Shown here piece by piece: positions 11,388-22,290 of a DNA stretch of 64,000 nucleotides. The stretch is from NCBI GenBank assembly GCA_030435675.1, contig CM059624.1:14594769-14658768 (forward strand), written 5' to 3'. The stretch comes from Steinernema hermaphroditum (Eukaryota; Nematoda; Chromadorea; Rhabditida; Steinernematidae). The notes beneath the pieces were generated by a model, which was not told the origin of the DNA, searched no databases, and saw only the letters and a program-made list of their open reading frames with translations. A program made the translations under genes and the position numbers. Within the stretch, counting starts at the first letter, position 1. Each line of letters opens with the position of its first letter.

Positions 11388-12535
11388 TTTCTGAAAACAA
11401 TGCCAAGTTAAATCGGAGTGCAATGATATACAAAAAAATGCGTGTGGAATTTACAAACATGACTAAAGTTAGAGAGGAATAAAGCATCTAAGCAGCAGAG
11501 ACACCAATGAAAAACGTTAACTAGAACAGAACGGCCTTGATCTACCATATTGCTGTGATATAATCATCTGACAACGACCCCAGAGAGCGAGATATCGGAA
11601 ATGAACACGATCCAACGGTGCCAGTTACATCAAAAAATTCCAATTTGTAGCCACACACCTTATTCAGTGGCTCATTGCGGCCAGAGATATTGCTCGCTCG
11701 AAATTTCATGAAAATCCAGATTGAAAATTTATTATTTTTTCCGAGTGGGACTCAATGATCGAAAGCTCGAAGTTTCGAGACCCGAATAACATCTATGATT
11801 GAAGAAAAGTATGCGAAAAGGAGCAAAGAATAAAAATGAAAGCGAGCTGAAATGATCAGCTCAATACGGTCAATCGTAGTTGTGCAGTCACCTCACCTCG
11901 TTCGTGGTAGGACACACAAGCATATCTCCGCAGAAAGCAAACGGTGTTTGCACATCGATAGCGAGCAAAATTTCAGAGCTCTAACGCCCAACAGACTCAG
12001 CGAACAAACCGAAGATTCCGAGCACAGCGATCTGTCCACAGAAGATTGCCATCAATCAGAAGAAGGATTGGATATCAACCTCCCCTCCACTATTATGTAG
12101 TGACTGCAAGGCACAGTCATTCACAAGGTCACTCCGAGAGCCTAGGACGTCTCCCAGTTGCCACCTCATTGATGATGCTTGAAATGATCACTTCTTCAAA
12201 AGTTCACTTTGCCACTTTCTATCGAAACGAGCAAAACGAAATTTCAATTACAACAGTTTGCACTGACCGCACCATTCCCATCAAATAACAACAAGAATGG
12301 ATCAGTCGGCTCGAAAAGAATGTTAAAGCTTCGTCTACTGACCGTCTACTTAGCCACCTACAGAATATGCCGTGTCAACGATCGATGATCCCGTTACGAT
12401 TGCTTCAGCGTTTATTCCAGATGTAGTTTACATAGTTTTGTACAAGCTCTTTTACAGATAGTCAAAATTTTACACCACAAGTGTCTGATTGAATCCGATA
12501 TGTAGCTCTTCCGCCCGTCCTCCAGCTGAAGTATT
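11388..12535. other. Gap of about 1.1 kb
   Basis: I see no gene, RNA or clear repeat. Only short unsupported open frames are present on both strands. Confidence 0.4.
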
Positions 12536-13384
12536 TCAATTCGGATTTGATGACTTGAAATAGCACCACCCACCGATATAGCAAAGTCCCTCCTTAGCAC
12601 TGCAACGAGAGTTACGGTAGGTTGTGCAGTCGGAGTCCTTCTGGCACGGATTTCCGACGATATAGATCTGCTGTCCGACATAATTTCCACTGAAATTACG
12701 TCTCTACGTGCTCCTGATTGAGACAACCCACGCTGGACTGTAGTTGCACACAACAATGTTCATCCTGCTGCACTTAGCGTGGCCACATCCGAGTTTGGTG
12801 GTTCTGGCCCAGGCCATTTGTGTGTAGTGGCCGACGCCTCTTGATGAGACACTGTTACTGAATCGGAAGTTAGCGCTATAGCGGCCGATTCCGATCTCTC
12901 TCAGTTCGTCCCACCACGAAGCCGATGCGTCGCGGGCAGGTCCTAAACACTAGGGAGGATCGTGGAGCGGGTTGCTTACCGTCGTTGTTGGTGGGCGGAC
13001 CGCTAGCATAAAGGTTTTCGCCTAGGTTCGACCGGGAATGCTGGAACTGACAGCGATTGGCCCAGTTCTGGGCGATTCTCTCCAAGTTACAGTCCCATTG
13101 CTAAGAATGGATATGTTCAGCACACCATCCTCTACCTACCAGCTTGTACATGTTCCTAGCTCTCGGGGCGTTTCTCCCAGTGGATCCATCACGTGCCCTT
13201 CCCAGAGCATTCTGCGAGCGGAGCTCGTTGTGTTTGTCGAGCATAGCCTTCCTAGTGTCCGGGCTCAATCCTCTCGATGGGCAATTTATGCTGGACGCGC
13301 TGACAATGAGCGCGATTCCTAAAAGTCACCGTTAGTTTGATAGATAATGATGGTTTTCCTACCAACGATGAGAATAGCCTTCAT
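12536..13384 (-). CDS. Secreted CAP/SCP (ASP/VAP-like) protein 1
   Basis: Exons 13384-13363, 13318-13140, 13100-12980, 12942-12732, 12689-12536 give 228 aa. The N-terminus (MKAILIVGIALIVSASS) is a signal peptide. The CAP domain is complete: LDKHNELRSQNA, the CAP1 signature HYTQMAWARTT and the CAP2 signature CNYSPAGNY. A Cys-rich tail follows (GNPCQKDSDC...NSRCSAKEGLCY), as in nematode ASP/VAP proteins. CAP proteins of this kind are secreted, and in parasites are common excretory-secretory products; the molecular role is unknown. TATAAAAAG lies about 44 bp before the ATG. Confidence 0.9.
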
Positions 13385-14840
13385 GTCTGTGGCGTACTTG
13401 TCTTTACTACCAGTACACTCTTTTTATAACAGCAGTTTGGGTCCTTATCTCTATAAGAAATGTGTCACATGTTTTCGTGTCCTTTTTACATTGATCTGTC
13501 GTTCTTAAAAGGTAGTCTTCTTGAAAGACCACGAGAATAAAGACTTTTACCGCCTATGAAGCACCAGGTTTTCAAACATGTTATTTTGTGCTAAAACAGC
13601 AAGTTGTTTTCTCTGCTTGGACTATGCTTCAGATCTTTCATTGTTTCATTTCTGAGCACAACGGCCGTCATGTGCCTTTCCTAATAGCACATGTTTTGAT
13701 GTTCTTAAAGGTTATGCACACAGAATTCGTTATCGCCATAGAACTGTTGGGTAGATAACGTACACAGAGGCTCTGAGAAACAAGACGAATGAGCAATTAA
13801 GGCTCAGCCACACAGATTATTTTGATTGCTTATATCCTGTATATTCATAGAGTGGCATATGTATCTTACCAGGAGTGACCTTCATTTCATTTCATTTACT
13901 CTTTAATCACTGTCAATCACTCTGGATATCTTATAATGCACTTCGAATAGGGCGTAATGCACAAGCTTCTTCGGCGCTGGGCACCACGTCGAGGATAGCT
14001 TCGAAGTGGTGAAGAGGCTGAATCTGGGGGTAGTACGATGGTGGAGCACAGCGGTCGGAGTGGTCGGAATCTTCAGCTTGCGAGGCGCAGGTGGGCGGAT
14101 GATCCTCTTGGCGTGATGTGGTTCGTTCCACGTCAGCCACGTGTAATTACAACTGGCGGATCATTGTGCCAAGAACGACGACCGAGACCACTCATTCATA
14201 TCATTCGACGGACCTGGGAGAGAGAGCGAGTGGATGGCTCGTTGGGGGCACAAACGAGAAACCGGATGACTTACGAATCGGAAACATGGTGCATGAAGAT
14301 GAGACTAACGTCAGCGCAAAGAAGGATGGAGTGGAGAGTGGTAGGGGCAATACGTCAGGAACAAACGACTGGATCCGAGGAGTAACTGAGGTGAAAGACG
14401 TCAACGAAGAGGCTGCGAATAGGAAGTAGAAAATCGTATGGAACATAGCCAACCGCCCAGTGGATCGCCACAAGTGGTCCACTTTGATTTCAGAGTAGAA
14501 GCCACCAACAACGCGACCGTTAGAAAGACTGGAGAGATGACATCGTGAAGACCATAGGAACCTATACTGTTGCAAGAAAGGAGTCACTCCCATCTTGGCG
14601 CTGCAAGGGAATCCAAGCGCCTCAACGCTCCACCTGGCTAGGCACCTGATTCTTCCGAAGATGACCGCCTTTGCGGCTAGCTGAAGTCACCCGTGACTGT
14701 TCAGTCGGCTTTGATCACCAACCACAATTTTACAGACATTTCACCCATTTATGAAAGTTTAGCCATTGGCGATAACTGTCCAGTTCTCACTATTGAAACT
14801 CCCTCAATGGCTGTTTATGTTACCACTTCTCTTGGTTAGT
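13385..14840. other. Gap of about 1.45 kb containing one dispersed repeat
   Basis: No gene seen. 14135-14260 is an inverted copy of the dispersed repeat also found at 16860, 35040 and 55385; the remainder is unassigned. Confidence 0.5.
14135..14260 (-). repeat. Dispersed repeat family R1, copy 1
   Basis: The reverse complement reads TTTGTGCCCCCAACGAGCC, then CCACTCGCTCTCTCTC and GGTCGTCGTTCTTGGCAC, matching the head of the copy at 55385-55520. It is about 120 bp with moderate divergence. Confidence 0.75.
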
Positions 14841-16146
14841 ACATCTGTTTCAAATTTTATTTTATACCAAGCTATACAATTCATTTACATAGTGATTCCA
14901 GTGATTCTATCTTATGCCGAAACAGTTCGGTTGAGACCAACGTTGAACTGTCCACACTTTCCTCCGGCTGAAACATAGAGTAATTGGCTGGACCGTTCAT
15001 GGTAGTCCCATACCGATGTAACAAAGTCCCTCCTTCGCACTGCAGCGAGAGTTTTGGAACGTTGTGCAGTCGGAGTCCTGACGGCAAGGGTTTCCAATCT
15101 CGTAGATCGACTGGTCCATGTAGTTGCCCCTAAAGAATCGTGCTGTCAGTTATGCTCTACAACTTGTATACCCACGTTTCGCGGTAGTTGCACACGACCA
15201 AGTTCATGTTGGAGCACTTAGCATGGCCACATCCGAGTTTGGTGGTTCTGGCCCAGGCCATTTGAGTGTAGTGACCGACGCCTTTCGAGAATAGTCCGTT
15301 GGTGAGCTTGAAGTCAGGGCTGTATGCACCGACGCCGATCTTGGTTAGTTCGCCCCACCACGAGTCTGCCGCCTTGATGGCCGGTCCTAAAGGGTCCCTA
15401 ATGAACAAGATCATGGTTTTTAGGATTACCGTCGTTTTGCACAGTGGGCCAGCTCATGTAGAGGTTCTCTCCAGCATTGCGGAGACTGGAAGGCGAGTGC
15501 TGGAACTGGCAGCGGTCGGCCCAGCTCTGGGCGATTTTCTCGAGCTCGCAGTCCCAGGACTAAAAACAGGTAAGTCGTAGAAGTCATCAACCTTCCCTGC
15601 TTACGAGCTTGTACATGTTCTTAGCTTTCGGAGCATTCCGTCCAGTGGACCCATCAAGTGATTGTCCCAAGGCGTTCTGCGAACGGAGCTGGTTGTGCTT
15701 ATCAAGGATGGCCTTTCTGCTATCGGCGCTCAACCCTCTGGTTGGACAGTTTTGGCCGAAGGCGCAGGAGACGAGGACAATTCCTGGAAATGTCTCTAGT
15801 CAGGTGAGGGATGGATGATCTTCTTACCAAGAACGAAGATGGACTTCATCGGTGCTGGACTCGATGGTTTCTCTGTGGTCGACGCTCTTTTTATAATGAC
15901 AATTCCAGTCTCTTATCGGAGCTCACTTGCTGATCCGTTCTTAATGGATCAGCTGCACTTGGTCGGCTCGTGGTTCAAACGTCTGGGCCAAACGTGACAG
16001 AACTCAAAAGAACTGAAAGGCGAATGTACTTTCAGTTCCCCATGTGGATTTTCACCTTCATTTCTGCTGCACTTTAAGATTATGTACACAGAAGCGGTCG
16101 AAGATTGGCATCAAGAAGGCAAAATCCAATGCGAAATATTGTAAAC
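14841..16146. repeat. Tandem duplication unit holding CAP2 (copy at 18046-19343)
   Basis: Similarity between the two units starts in the CAP 3' flank (TTCAAATTTTATT...AATTCATTTACATAGTGATT). It covers all exons and introns and extends past the promoter to ...GAAGGCAAAATCCAAT. The second unit is 3.2 kb to the right, and F-box-like gene 1 lies between them. Confidence 0.85.
14997..15849 (-). CDS. Secreted CAP/SCP protein 2
   Basis: Exons 15849-15828, 15783-15605, 15559-15430, 15386-15176, 15129-14997 give 224 aa. Signal peptide MKSIFVLGIVLVSCAFG; CAP signature HYTQMAWARTT; second signature CNYRETGNY; Cys-rich end NPCRQDSDC and SRCSAKEGLCYIGMGLP, then stop. The HHE-type CAP cavity residues are consistent (LDKHNQLR, WWGELTKIG). 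It is nearly identical to CAP3, from which it differs mainly at the C-terminus. TATAAAAAGAG lies 46 bp before the ATG. Confidence 0.92.
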
Positions 16147-16995
16147 AGGAAGATGATACTTTTTTTAGATAGCAGAGTTCAGATCGAAAAGGGCAACTAC
16201 TAAGGTCGTTCCGCATCTGTCGTTTTCGTCGTTTTCAGGATGAAAAATATTGGTTCTTCTATAAAAATAGCTTTAATTGGATAAGAGTAACCTAAGAATA
16301 AGCTTGTAATTTTCTATATAAGCGACTGCGATGGAGCTTCTAGATTCAGGTCTAATGGATTCGTAGTGACTTCGATGGAGGTAGTCACAGAGGGATAGTA
16401 TATTGAATTCAGGTACAATCCAATATGTGCGAGTTACAGAAAGAAGGGCAATTGTAATGACCGTTTATCGAGTATGATCGGAGTTTCTAGCATTATGTAG
16501 ATACGATTGACAACTTGTAAATGAAAGCCATCTTCGATGGCGAGCAGATCCTCAATCGCTGTTTGGGCAGCTGGTCTCCGTGAAATTTATGAGTATTTCG
16601 GCTTCCAGAAGGTTGCCGATAGTCTTAGAACACCACCACCAGCGAAGACCAACTTACAGACCAAGTACCGATCCCTCCGAAGCAGATCCGAACTTCGAAG
16701 ACGTTCTTATGCCGCGAACGCCCGCGACGAAGATGGTCCGTCGCCACTTCCGGAGTCTCGCCGATTCCCAGATACCCCGTAAAACGGATGAAAACACCAT
16801 CGCCCTGCGGACGGTAAGATTGACGCTTACAGAATCATTTTGAGCCCTTTCACTTGTGTCACTAGTGATCGGTCGTGTCCCCTCGCTGTCTCTGAGGCTG
16901 TCTGAGCCAACTGAGTTGAGTGAGCGCTCGTTCGTGGCCCTCGTTTTTGGCTCATTGATCATCCCGGTTCCCAATGATACATGACGTCAATTTTT
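16147..16995. other. Gap with repeat copy
   Basis: 16610-16800 resembles the tail segment of the R1 element seen at 43380-43560 (GCCGATTCCCAGA, ACGCCACCACC-like blocks), and 16860-16985 is an R1 head. No gene seen. Confidence 0.5.
16860..16985 (+). repeat. Dispersed repeat family R1, copy 2
   Basis: AGTGATCGGTCGTGTCCC, CTCTGAGGCTGTCTGAGCC and TGAGTTGAGTGAGCGCTCGTT match the 55385 copy almost base for base. The copy ends about 10 bp before the F-box-like gene 1 promoter element. Confidence 0.8.
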
Positions 16996-17030
16996 GCGAT
17001 GCATTGTTGCATGACAATTTCAACATATAA
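16996..17030 (+). promoter_or_regulatory. F-box-like gene 1 promoter module
   Basis: GCGATGCAT followed by TTGCAT and then CATATAATGG about 44 bp before the ATG. The same order and spacing occur upstream of the other four family members. Confidence 0.7.
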
Positions 17031-17068
17031 TGGAACCTCACTCCGTGCTGGCACGGCATTATTGAATT

Positions 17069-17941
17069 ATGAATGCCATACCCCTGGACTTCTACGATGA
17101 ACTCATCCATCGGCTCTCTAAATGTGACATCGGATGCCTCAGACTCTTCTCAGGATACATGTCATCTACAGCCGAAACTCATTACACCAGGCGTCGCGAA
17201 CTAATTGTTCTGCTGACATCGAACAGCGAGCGTAGTAGAGTTGATGTCAAGCTTCGCTCTTATCAAAGAGACGTTTCATTCGAGATAGACTTCAACTACG
17301 ACCGAATCAAGCGCATTGAGTTTAGTCAGCCAATGTCCGATGAAACAGTGGGAGAAACACTGGAACAGTTCCGAACGAAAACGCTGCCAGTCATTCGTTC
17401 ACTTGCTAGTGACTGTACATTGGATTTAGTTCACAATACCCTCCAACCAGGCAAACTACGGGACATCATCTTTGACGGACTAACGGAATGCAGCGGCCTG
17501 TCGAGCATTACAGTCGACAACTATGGAGAAAACTTTTACCAGCTGATAAGACGCCAAATCGGATTCGGCAATTTAAAAATACTGAATTTATCGCATAACC
17601 TTACATGGCCAGGGGACTTCCAAGCCTTGATCAAAAATTTCGTGAAATCACCAAAATTTAGGGCCCTTTATATAACAGATTCCAACCTCATATTGGATTT
17701 CGACATGGTAACTTGTGTATTCGATAGCTTCTTCAGAGGAGAACGGACTGATTTTGAACTTACAGGAAGTGCCTCATTTCCTTTGGATCATTTGAGATCT
17801 CTCTACCCACGATTCGCGGTCATTTCTGACGACTGGCCTTCTCCATTGACAAACGCCGTTTGGCAGGAACCCTTGAGAGCAACAACGTTAGCGGTCATTA
17901 TTTGGGACAGTGTAGAGGACATACAGATTTCTTGTTGTTAA
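17069..17941 (+). CDS. F-box-like family protein 1 (single exon)
   Basis: 290 aa, no intron. The N-terminus (LPLDFYDELIHRLSKCDIG) reads like a short F-box, the segment that would recruit SKP1 in an SCF ubiquitin ligase. It is followed by a conserved basic stretch (HYTRRRELIV) and a C-terminal region ending in LRSLYPRFAVISDDWPS, comparable to nematode F-box-associated (FTH/FBA) domains. The F-box assignment rests on pattern, not on an alignment I could run. Five paralogues lie in this window, all sharing FRTKTLP, FDGLKEC and FDRFFRGE-type blocks. The gene lies between the two CAP duplication units, on the opposite strand to them. Confidence 0.7.
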   Translation: MNAIPLDFYDELIHRLSKCDIGCLRLFSGYMSSTAETHYTRRRELIVLLTSNSERSRVDVKLRSYQRDVSFEIDFNYDRIKRIEFSQPMSDETVGETLEQFRTKTLPVIRSLASDCTLDLVHNTLQPGKLRDIIFDGLTECSGLSSITVDNYGENFYQLIRRQIGFGNLKILNLSHNLTWPGDFQALIKNFVKSPKFRALYITDSNLILDFDMVTCVFDSFFRGERTDFELTGSASFPLDHLRSLYPRFAVISDDWPSPLTNAVWQEPLRATTLAVIIWDSVEDIQISCC

Positions 17942-18045
17942 CTCCACTATACCTGTGTGATTCATCTCCTTTAATAAAGTTTTTCGTGTGCTTGTGGTGG
18001 TTCTGCGGGATATACTGTACTGTAGCTAGTGAATCTGTCGGTTTC

Positions 18046-19343
18046 CTCAGTATGAGTGCTTCAAATTTTATTATAAACCAAGCTGTACAATTCATTTACA
18101 TAGTGATTCCTTCCTCTATCTTAAACCGAAACAGTTCGGTTGAGACCAACATTGAGCTCTTCGAATCTTCCTCCGGCTGAAACATAGAGCAATTAACTGC
18201 ACAGTTCTGCACACAGATCCCATACCGATGTAACAAAGTCCCTCCTTAGCACTGCAGCGCGAGTTTTTGAACGTTTTGCAGTCGGAGTCCTGACGGCAAG
18301 GATTTCCAATCTCGTAGATCGACTGGTCCATGTAGTTGCCCCTAAAGAATCGTGCTGTCAGATATGCTCTACAACTTGTATACCCACGTTTCGCGGTAGT
18401 TGCACACGACCAAGTTCATGTTGGAGCACTTAGCGTGGCCGCATCCGAGTTTGGTTGTTCTGGCCCAGGCCATTTGGGTGTAGTGACCGACGCCTTTCGA
18501 GAAGAGTGTATTGGTGAGCTTAAAGTTAGAGCTATATGCGCCGACGCCGATCTTGGTCAGTTCGCCCCACCACGAGTCTGCCGCCTTGACGATCGGGCCT
18601 GAAAGGTCGCTGATGAACAAGGTTATGGTTGTTTTCGGACTACCGTCGTTTTGCACAGTGGGCCAGCTCTTGTAGATGTTCTCGCCAGCATTGCGAAGGT
18701 TCTTGGGCGAGTGCTTGAACTGGCAACGGTTGGCCCAGCTCTGGGCGATTCTCTCGAGCTCGCAGTCCCAGGACTAAAAACAGGTAAGTCATAGAAGTCA
18801 TCAACCTTCCCTGCTTACGAGCTTGTACATGTTCTTAGCTTTCGGAGCATTCCGTCCAGTGGACCCATCACGTGATTGTCCCAAGGCGTTCTGCGAACGA
18901 AGCTGGTTGTGCTTGTCAAGGATGGTCTTTCTGCTATCAGCGCTCAACCCTCTGGTTGGACAGTTTTGGCCGAAGGCGCAGGAGACGAGGACAATTCCTG
19001 GAAATGTCTCTAGTCAGATGAGGGATGGATGATCTTCTTACCGAGAACGAAGATGGACTTCATCGTTGCAGGACTCGATGGTTTCTCTGTGGTCGACGCT
19101 CTTTTTATAATGACAATTCCAGTCTCTTATCGGAGCTCACTTGTTTTCCTGTTCTCAGTGGATCAACTGCACTTGATTAGCTCGTGGTTCAGTCTGAGCC
19201 AGAAGTGACAGCTCTTAACACAGCTGAAAGGTATATGATGTGAATTTTCATCTTCATTTCTGCTGCACTTTAAGATTATGTACACAGAAACGGTCGAAGA
19301 TTGTTATCAAGAAGGCAAAATCCAATATAAAGTACTGTAAACA
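18046..19343. repeat. Second unit of the CAP tandem duplication
   Basis: Partner of 14841-16146, in the same orientation. The flanks read TTCAAATTTTATTATAAACC on the left and GAAGGCAAAATCCAAT on the right. Confidence 0.85.
18116..19063 (-). CDS. Secreted CAP/SCP protein 3 with extended C-terminus
   Basis: Exons 19063-19042, 18997-18819, 18773-18644, 18598-18388, 18341-18116 give 255 aa. The domain content is as in CAP2 (signal peptide MKSIFVLG, LDKHNQLRSQNA, HYTQMAWARTT, CNYRETGNY, SRCSAKEGLCYIGMG). CAP2 stops after GMGLP, whereas CAP3 reads on for about 31 more residues (GSVCRTVQLIALCFSRRKI...) through sequence that is 3' UTR in CAP2. The extra tail adds two or three Cys and looks accidental. 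A TATA box lies 46 bp before the ATG. Confidence 0.88.
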
Positions 19344-20640
19344 AGACGATGGAACGTGAGTTCAAATGGAAATCAAAAAGGGTAATTGTAAAGGTCGTTT
19401 CGTATCCGTCATTTTGGGATACTACCACTCTATAGAACGGAAAATCTTGGCTCTTTTAAAAACACTAGTTTATCTTCTCGTATCAAAGGCATATCCATTG
19501 CGAGATGTCTCATCTCATATATGCACAAATACATACCATTGACGTTGGTCTTTTTCTGGCTTTGACTGAAGATGGCATCCGGGCAGAGCATTCAGGGCCC
19601 CATCAATGTGCCCGGGCGTTGAAGTGCGAAAGAGGCTGAATCCATTCTAGGCGCGGGCATCAAGTTGGTTTTATTTGCGTTTATCGTAAGCAAGAACTTA
19701 CGCTATTTTTCGTCAAGTCAGCTATCGTTTTCCGGGTGTCTTCGGTCGTTAGCAATGAGAGAGTACGTCTGATAGACGGCTTCTGTTGATGATTATAACG
19801 ACTTCTTTGCCGGAAGACGTGCTCTAAGGAGGCCGTTAAGAGTTAGTTACCTTATCAAGATCATACAATCATCCATAACTACATGCTAACAATAACACCC
19901 ATTGGATAGAACACTCTGGCCGGAGCACTTCTAGAGTGAGAGGGAAAGGTTTTGCACTGAACAGGATTCAACCTATATCGTATATCCTTGGCGAACTTTC
20001 AACATAAGAAAGAATTGACTCAGATACCGAAAATATGTCTTATCGTGTTACGGGCTTAGTTCCTATTACCCGTTGAGATGCCCTGATTAGTCGAAAAATA
20101 GATACAGTCGCTTAATCTTCTGTTCAAACAGTAGTTCATCAGATCTATGATATAGTCGTGTGTTGCTGTGTTTCAATACCTTGTTTTTCTGTCCTTTTTG
20201 GAGTTGTCTGTCTGAGCAAACAAAAGTGACTGGAGCACGGATCGACCGCCTCTTCCCGATATTCTTTTATGGACAGAAGTCAGAAGAACACATCATTAAC
20301 CGTTCTACCAAAGTGGCTCTTTTGAGAAAATCAATCTTCACGACTTTCACGACTCTCACTCGTAAAAATCAATCATTCCAAGTAAATCAAAGCTACACAG
20401 CGACGAATCATCTTAAGCATAACAGTTCATTTCCTTGAGAATCACAAGTTCCCTGTCACAGGTGCTGAAAACACATTTACGAAACTCACGAAACAAAGCA
20501 TAATACGCGATTTGAGGGGCTGTTGAACGCACTAAACGTAAATGAAGGTTCTTCAAAATGGGCAATTCAGTTTTGCATGTGTTGAAACTGACAAGGGAAC
20601 TTTTCGAGGTGTTCGCTTCAGATCAGAAAATTGGCACATA
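19344..20640. other. Gap of about 1.3 kb
   Basis: No gene, RNA or clear repeat seen. Confidence 0.4.
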
Positions 20641-20654
20641 GTTGGGCATCCCCT

Positions 20655-21035
20655 ATATATAACCGATAAGTCCGTTGGTCTGTTTGTGTGTGTATGTTTT
20701 TCCGTGCGCACGGCGGAAACACCCACACAAAATAAGGACCCCGAGGGGAACCGAACCCGGCACCGCCCGCTTACAAACGAAGCACGTTCCCAATGAGCCA
20801 CACAAGCAGTTGGGATATCAGCGCTATACTTCCACCATATCTCTGGGGACGCAAGGCTTTGCGTTTCCTTACAGTTTTTGTGCCGTTTTAGCGTATTTTT
20901 TAACTTTGCAGTTTTTTGGACAAATTCAGCCCTTTGCATGAGCACCAATCTTGCCGCCCGCAGGGCTATGGGCTAATTGGCTTTTAGTACCTGGAGGGCG
21001 CGAATTCGCGCGCAGCCGCGTTCATAAATTATTAA
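20655..21035 (-). mobile_element. tRNA-derived SINE, copy 1
   Basis: Read on the minus strand, 20806-20733 has an A-box (GTGGCTCATTGGGAACG), a loop TTTGTAA with Thr-like anticodon TGT, and a B-box GGTTCGGTTCCC, but no closed acceptor stem or cloverleaf of normal size. A T/G-rich tail follows. The other end shares CCAATCTTGCCGCCCGCAGG and GGCGCGAATTCGCGC with the copy at 25598-25985, which lies in the opposite orientation. Confidence 0.75.
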
Positions 21036-21554
21036 ATGTTAACCACCCGCTTATTTTCGTTTCGCTTTTTTCCTGGTTCTTGTTGAATTCTTGTCATGAG
21101 TACAAGCAAGCTATTCCAATACAACTAGCGAAAATTGACATGCAAGCTTAAAATACCTGCATGTCTATTTCATCTCAATCTGAGGCGGACACTTCGGAAG
21201 GCTACCTTGTAAGGTTCAGAGCTATGTACATATCCATTTGAGCAAATAATGAGTCCAGAGAAATGGTCAGTCCACTTTATAACCACTACTGAGCACAGAT
21301 GTCATCGACCTATAAAACTGTGCTGGTCATCTGTTTCTATAACAGGCGAAGAGCTGCCTCCGAGTCAGCCTCTTCATCACTCTGAGTTCAGTGGGGTCAA
21401 CAGAAGCACGTACTGCAGGAAAACAATCCAATATTATCACTGACGGATGATTATCTACGTGCTTTTTTGAACACACTTACCAACACAAGCCATGATAAGA
21501 AGGTCAAATGTCGCCGCTAAAAGCCACTTCCATTATGAATTGCTTCATTCAACA
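21036..21554. other. Gap upstream of the lectin
   Basis: No gene seen. An in-frame ATG at 21492 precedes the chosen lectin start, but the signal peptide begins at 21555. Confidence 0.4.
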
Positions 21555-22133
21555 ATGAAACTCCTCTTATTCACTGTGTCAATTGTCGTCTTATTGGAAG
21601 TGGCTTTTGCCCAACATCCTTGCCAAGAAGGATGGAAGCACTTCAACCAGACAGGCTTCTGCTACCGCGCTTTCGAGGAAAAGAAAGACTGGTTTAAGGC
21701 GAAAATGTTCTGCCGTTCCCTGGGCGGCTATCTTGTATCCATTCACAGCAAAGCGGAGAACGAGTGGATCGTGGAACAGTTCAAGCAGGGTCACTACGCT
21801 GACCATCTCAATCAAACCTGGATCGGCCTCAGCGCTCCAATGTACAACGGAATGTACATTTGGGAGGATCTAACGAGGTTCGACTACGACGGTTGGGCGG
21901 AAGATGAACCTACTTGTACGGAGAAGAACTGTGAAGAGAATGAGTACTGTGCTCAGGTAAGATAGTATTAAAACAGTCCATCCGATGGTCCATTTGGCAT
22001 GGAAACCTAAATCAAGTACGCTGTGCCCTTCCAGATCATGACCGACGAGTGCGATGGCTGCGACGTTCCCTTCTGGAACGACATGTGGTGTTGGTTCGAG
22101 ATGCGCTTCATTTGCAAGAAGAAGCCCGTGTAG
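21555..22133 (+). CDS. Secreted C-type lectin domain protein
   Basis: Exons 21555-21956 and 22035-22133 give 166 aa. Signal peptide MKLLLFTVSIVVLLEVAFA; then one C-type lectin domain: CQEGWKHFNQTGFCYRAF, WFKAKMFCRSLGGYLVSIHS, NQTWIGLSAP (WIGL core), WAEDEPTCTEKNC, and FWNDMWCWFEMRFICKKK at the end. The EPN/QPD and WND carbohydrate motifs are only partly kept (EDEPT; FWNDM has WND), so calcium-dependent sugar binding is uncertain. Such lectins are often immune or secreted products in nematodes. Confidence 0.9.
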
Positions 22134-22224
22134 AATCTGACCATGTTTATTTTGCGATTATCTGCTGTATTGTGATTGAGATCTATGGTACGTGTCGGGC
22201 GATTCTTGAATGAAATGTCAGTTT

Positions 22225-22257
22225 GCGATGCATTGTGCATCAGAATTCGTTATATAA
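22225..22257 (+). promoter_or_regulatory. F-box-like gene 2 promoter module
   Basis: GCGATGCATTGTGCAT followed by TTCGTTATATAATGGCG, with the TATA box about 40 bp before the ATG. It matches the modules of genes 1, 3, 4 and 5. Confidence 0.75.
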
Positions 22258-22290
22258 TGGCGAAATCAAACGCTGTAGCTATGCTAAGCT

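Noticed and set aside
20733..20806. tRNA gene (Thr-like)
   Set aside because: A- and B-boxes are present, but acceptor and D stems do not close, and a second copy with the same flanks marks a SINE.
20542..20948. Coding frames near 20.5-20.9 kb
   Set aside because: They run through the SINE and have no conserved product.
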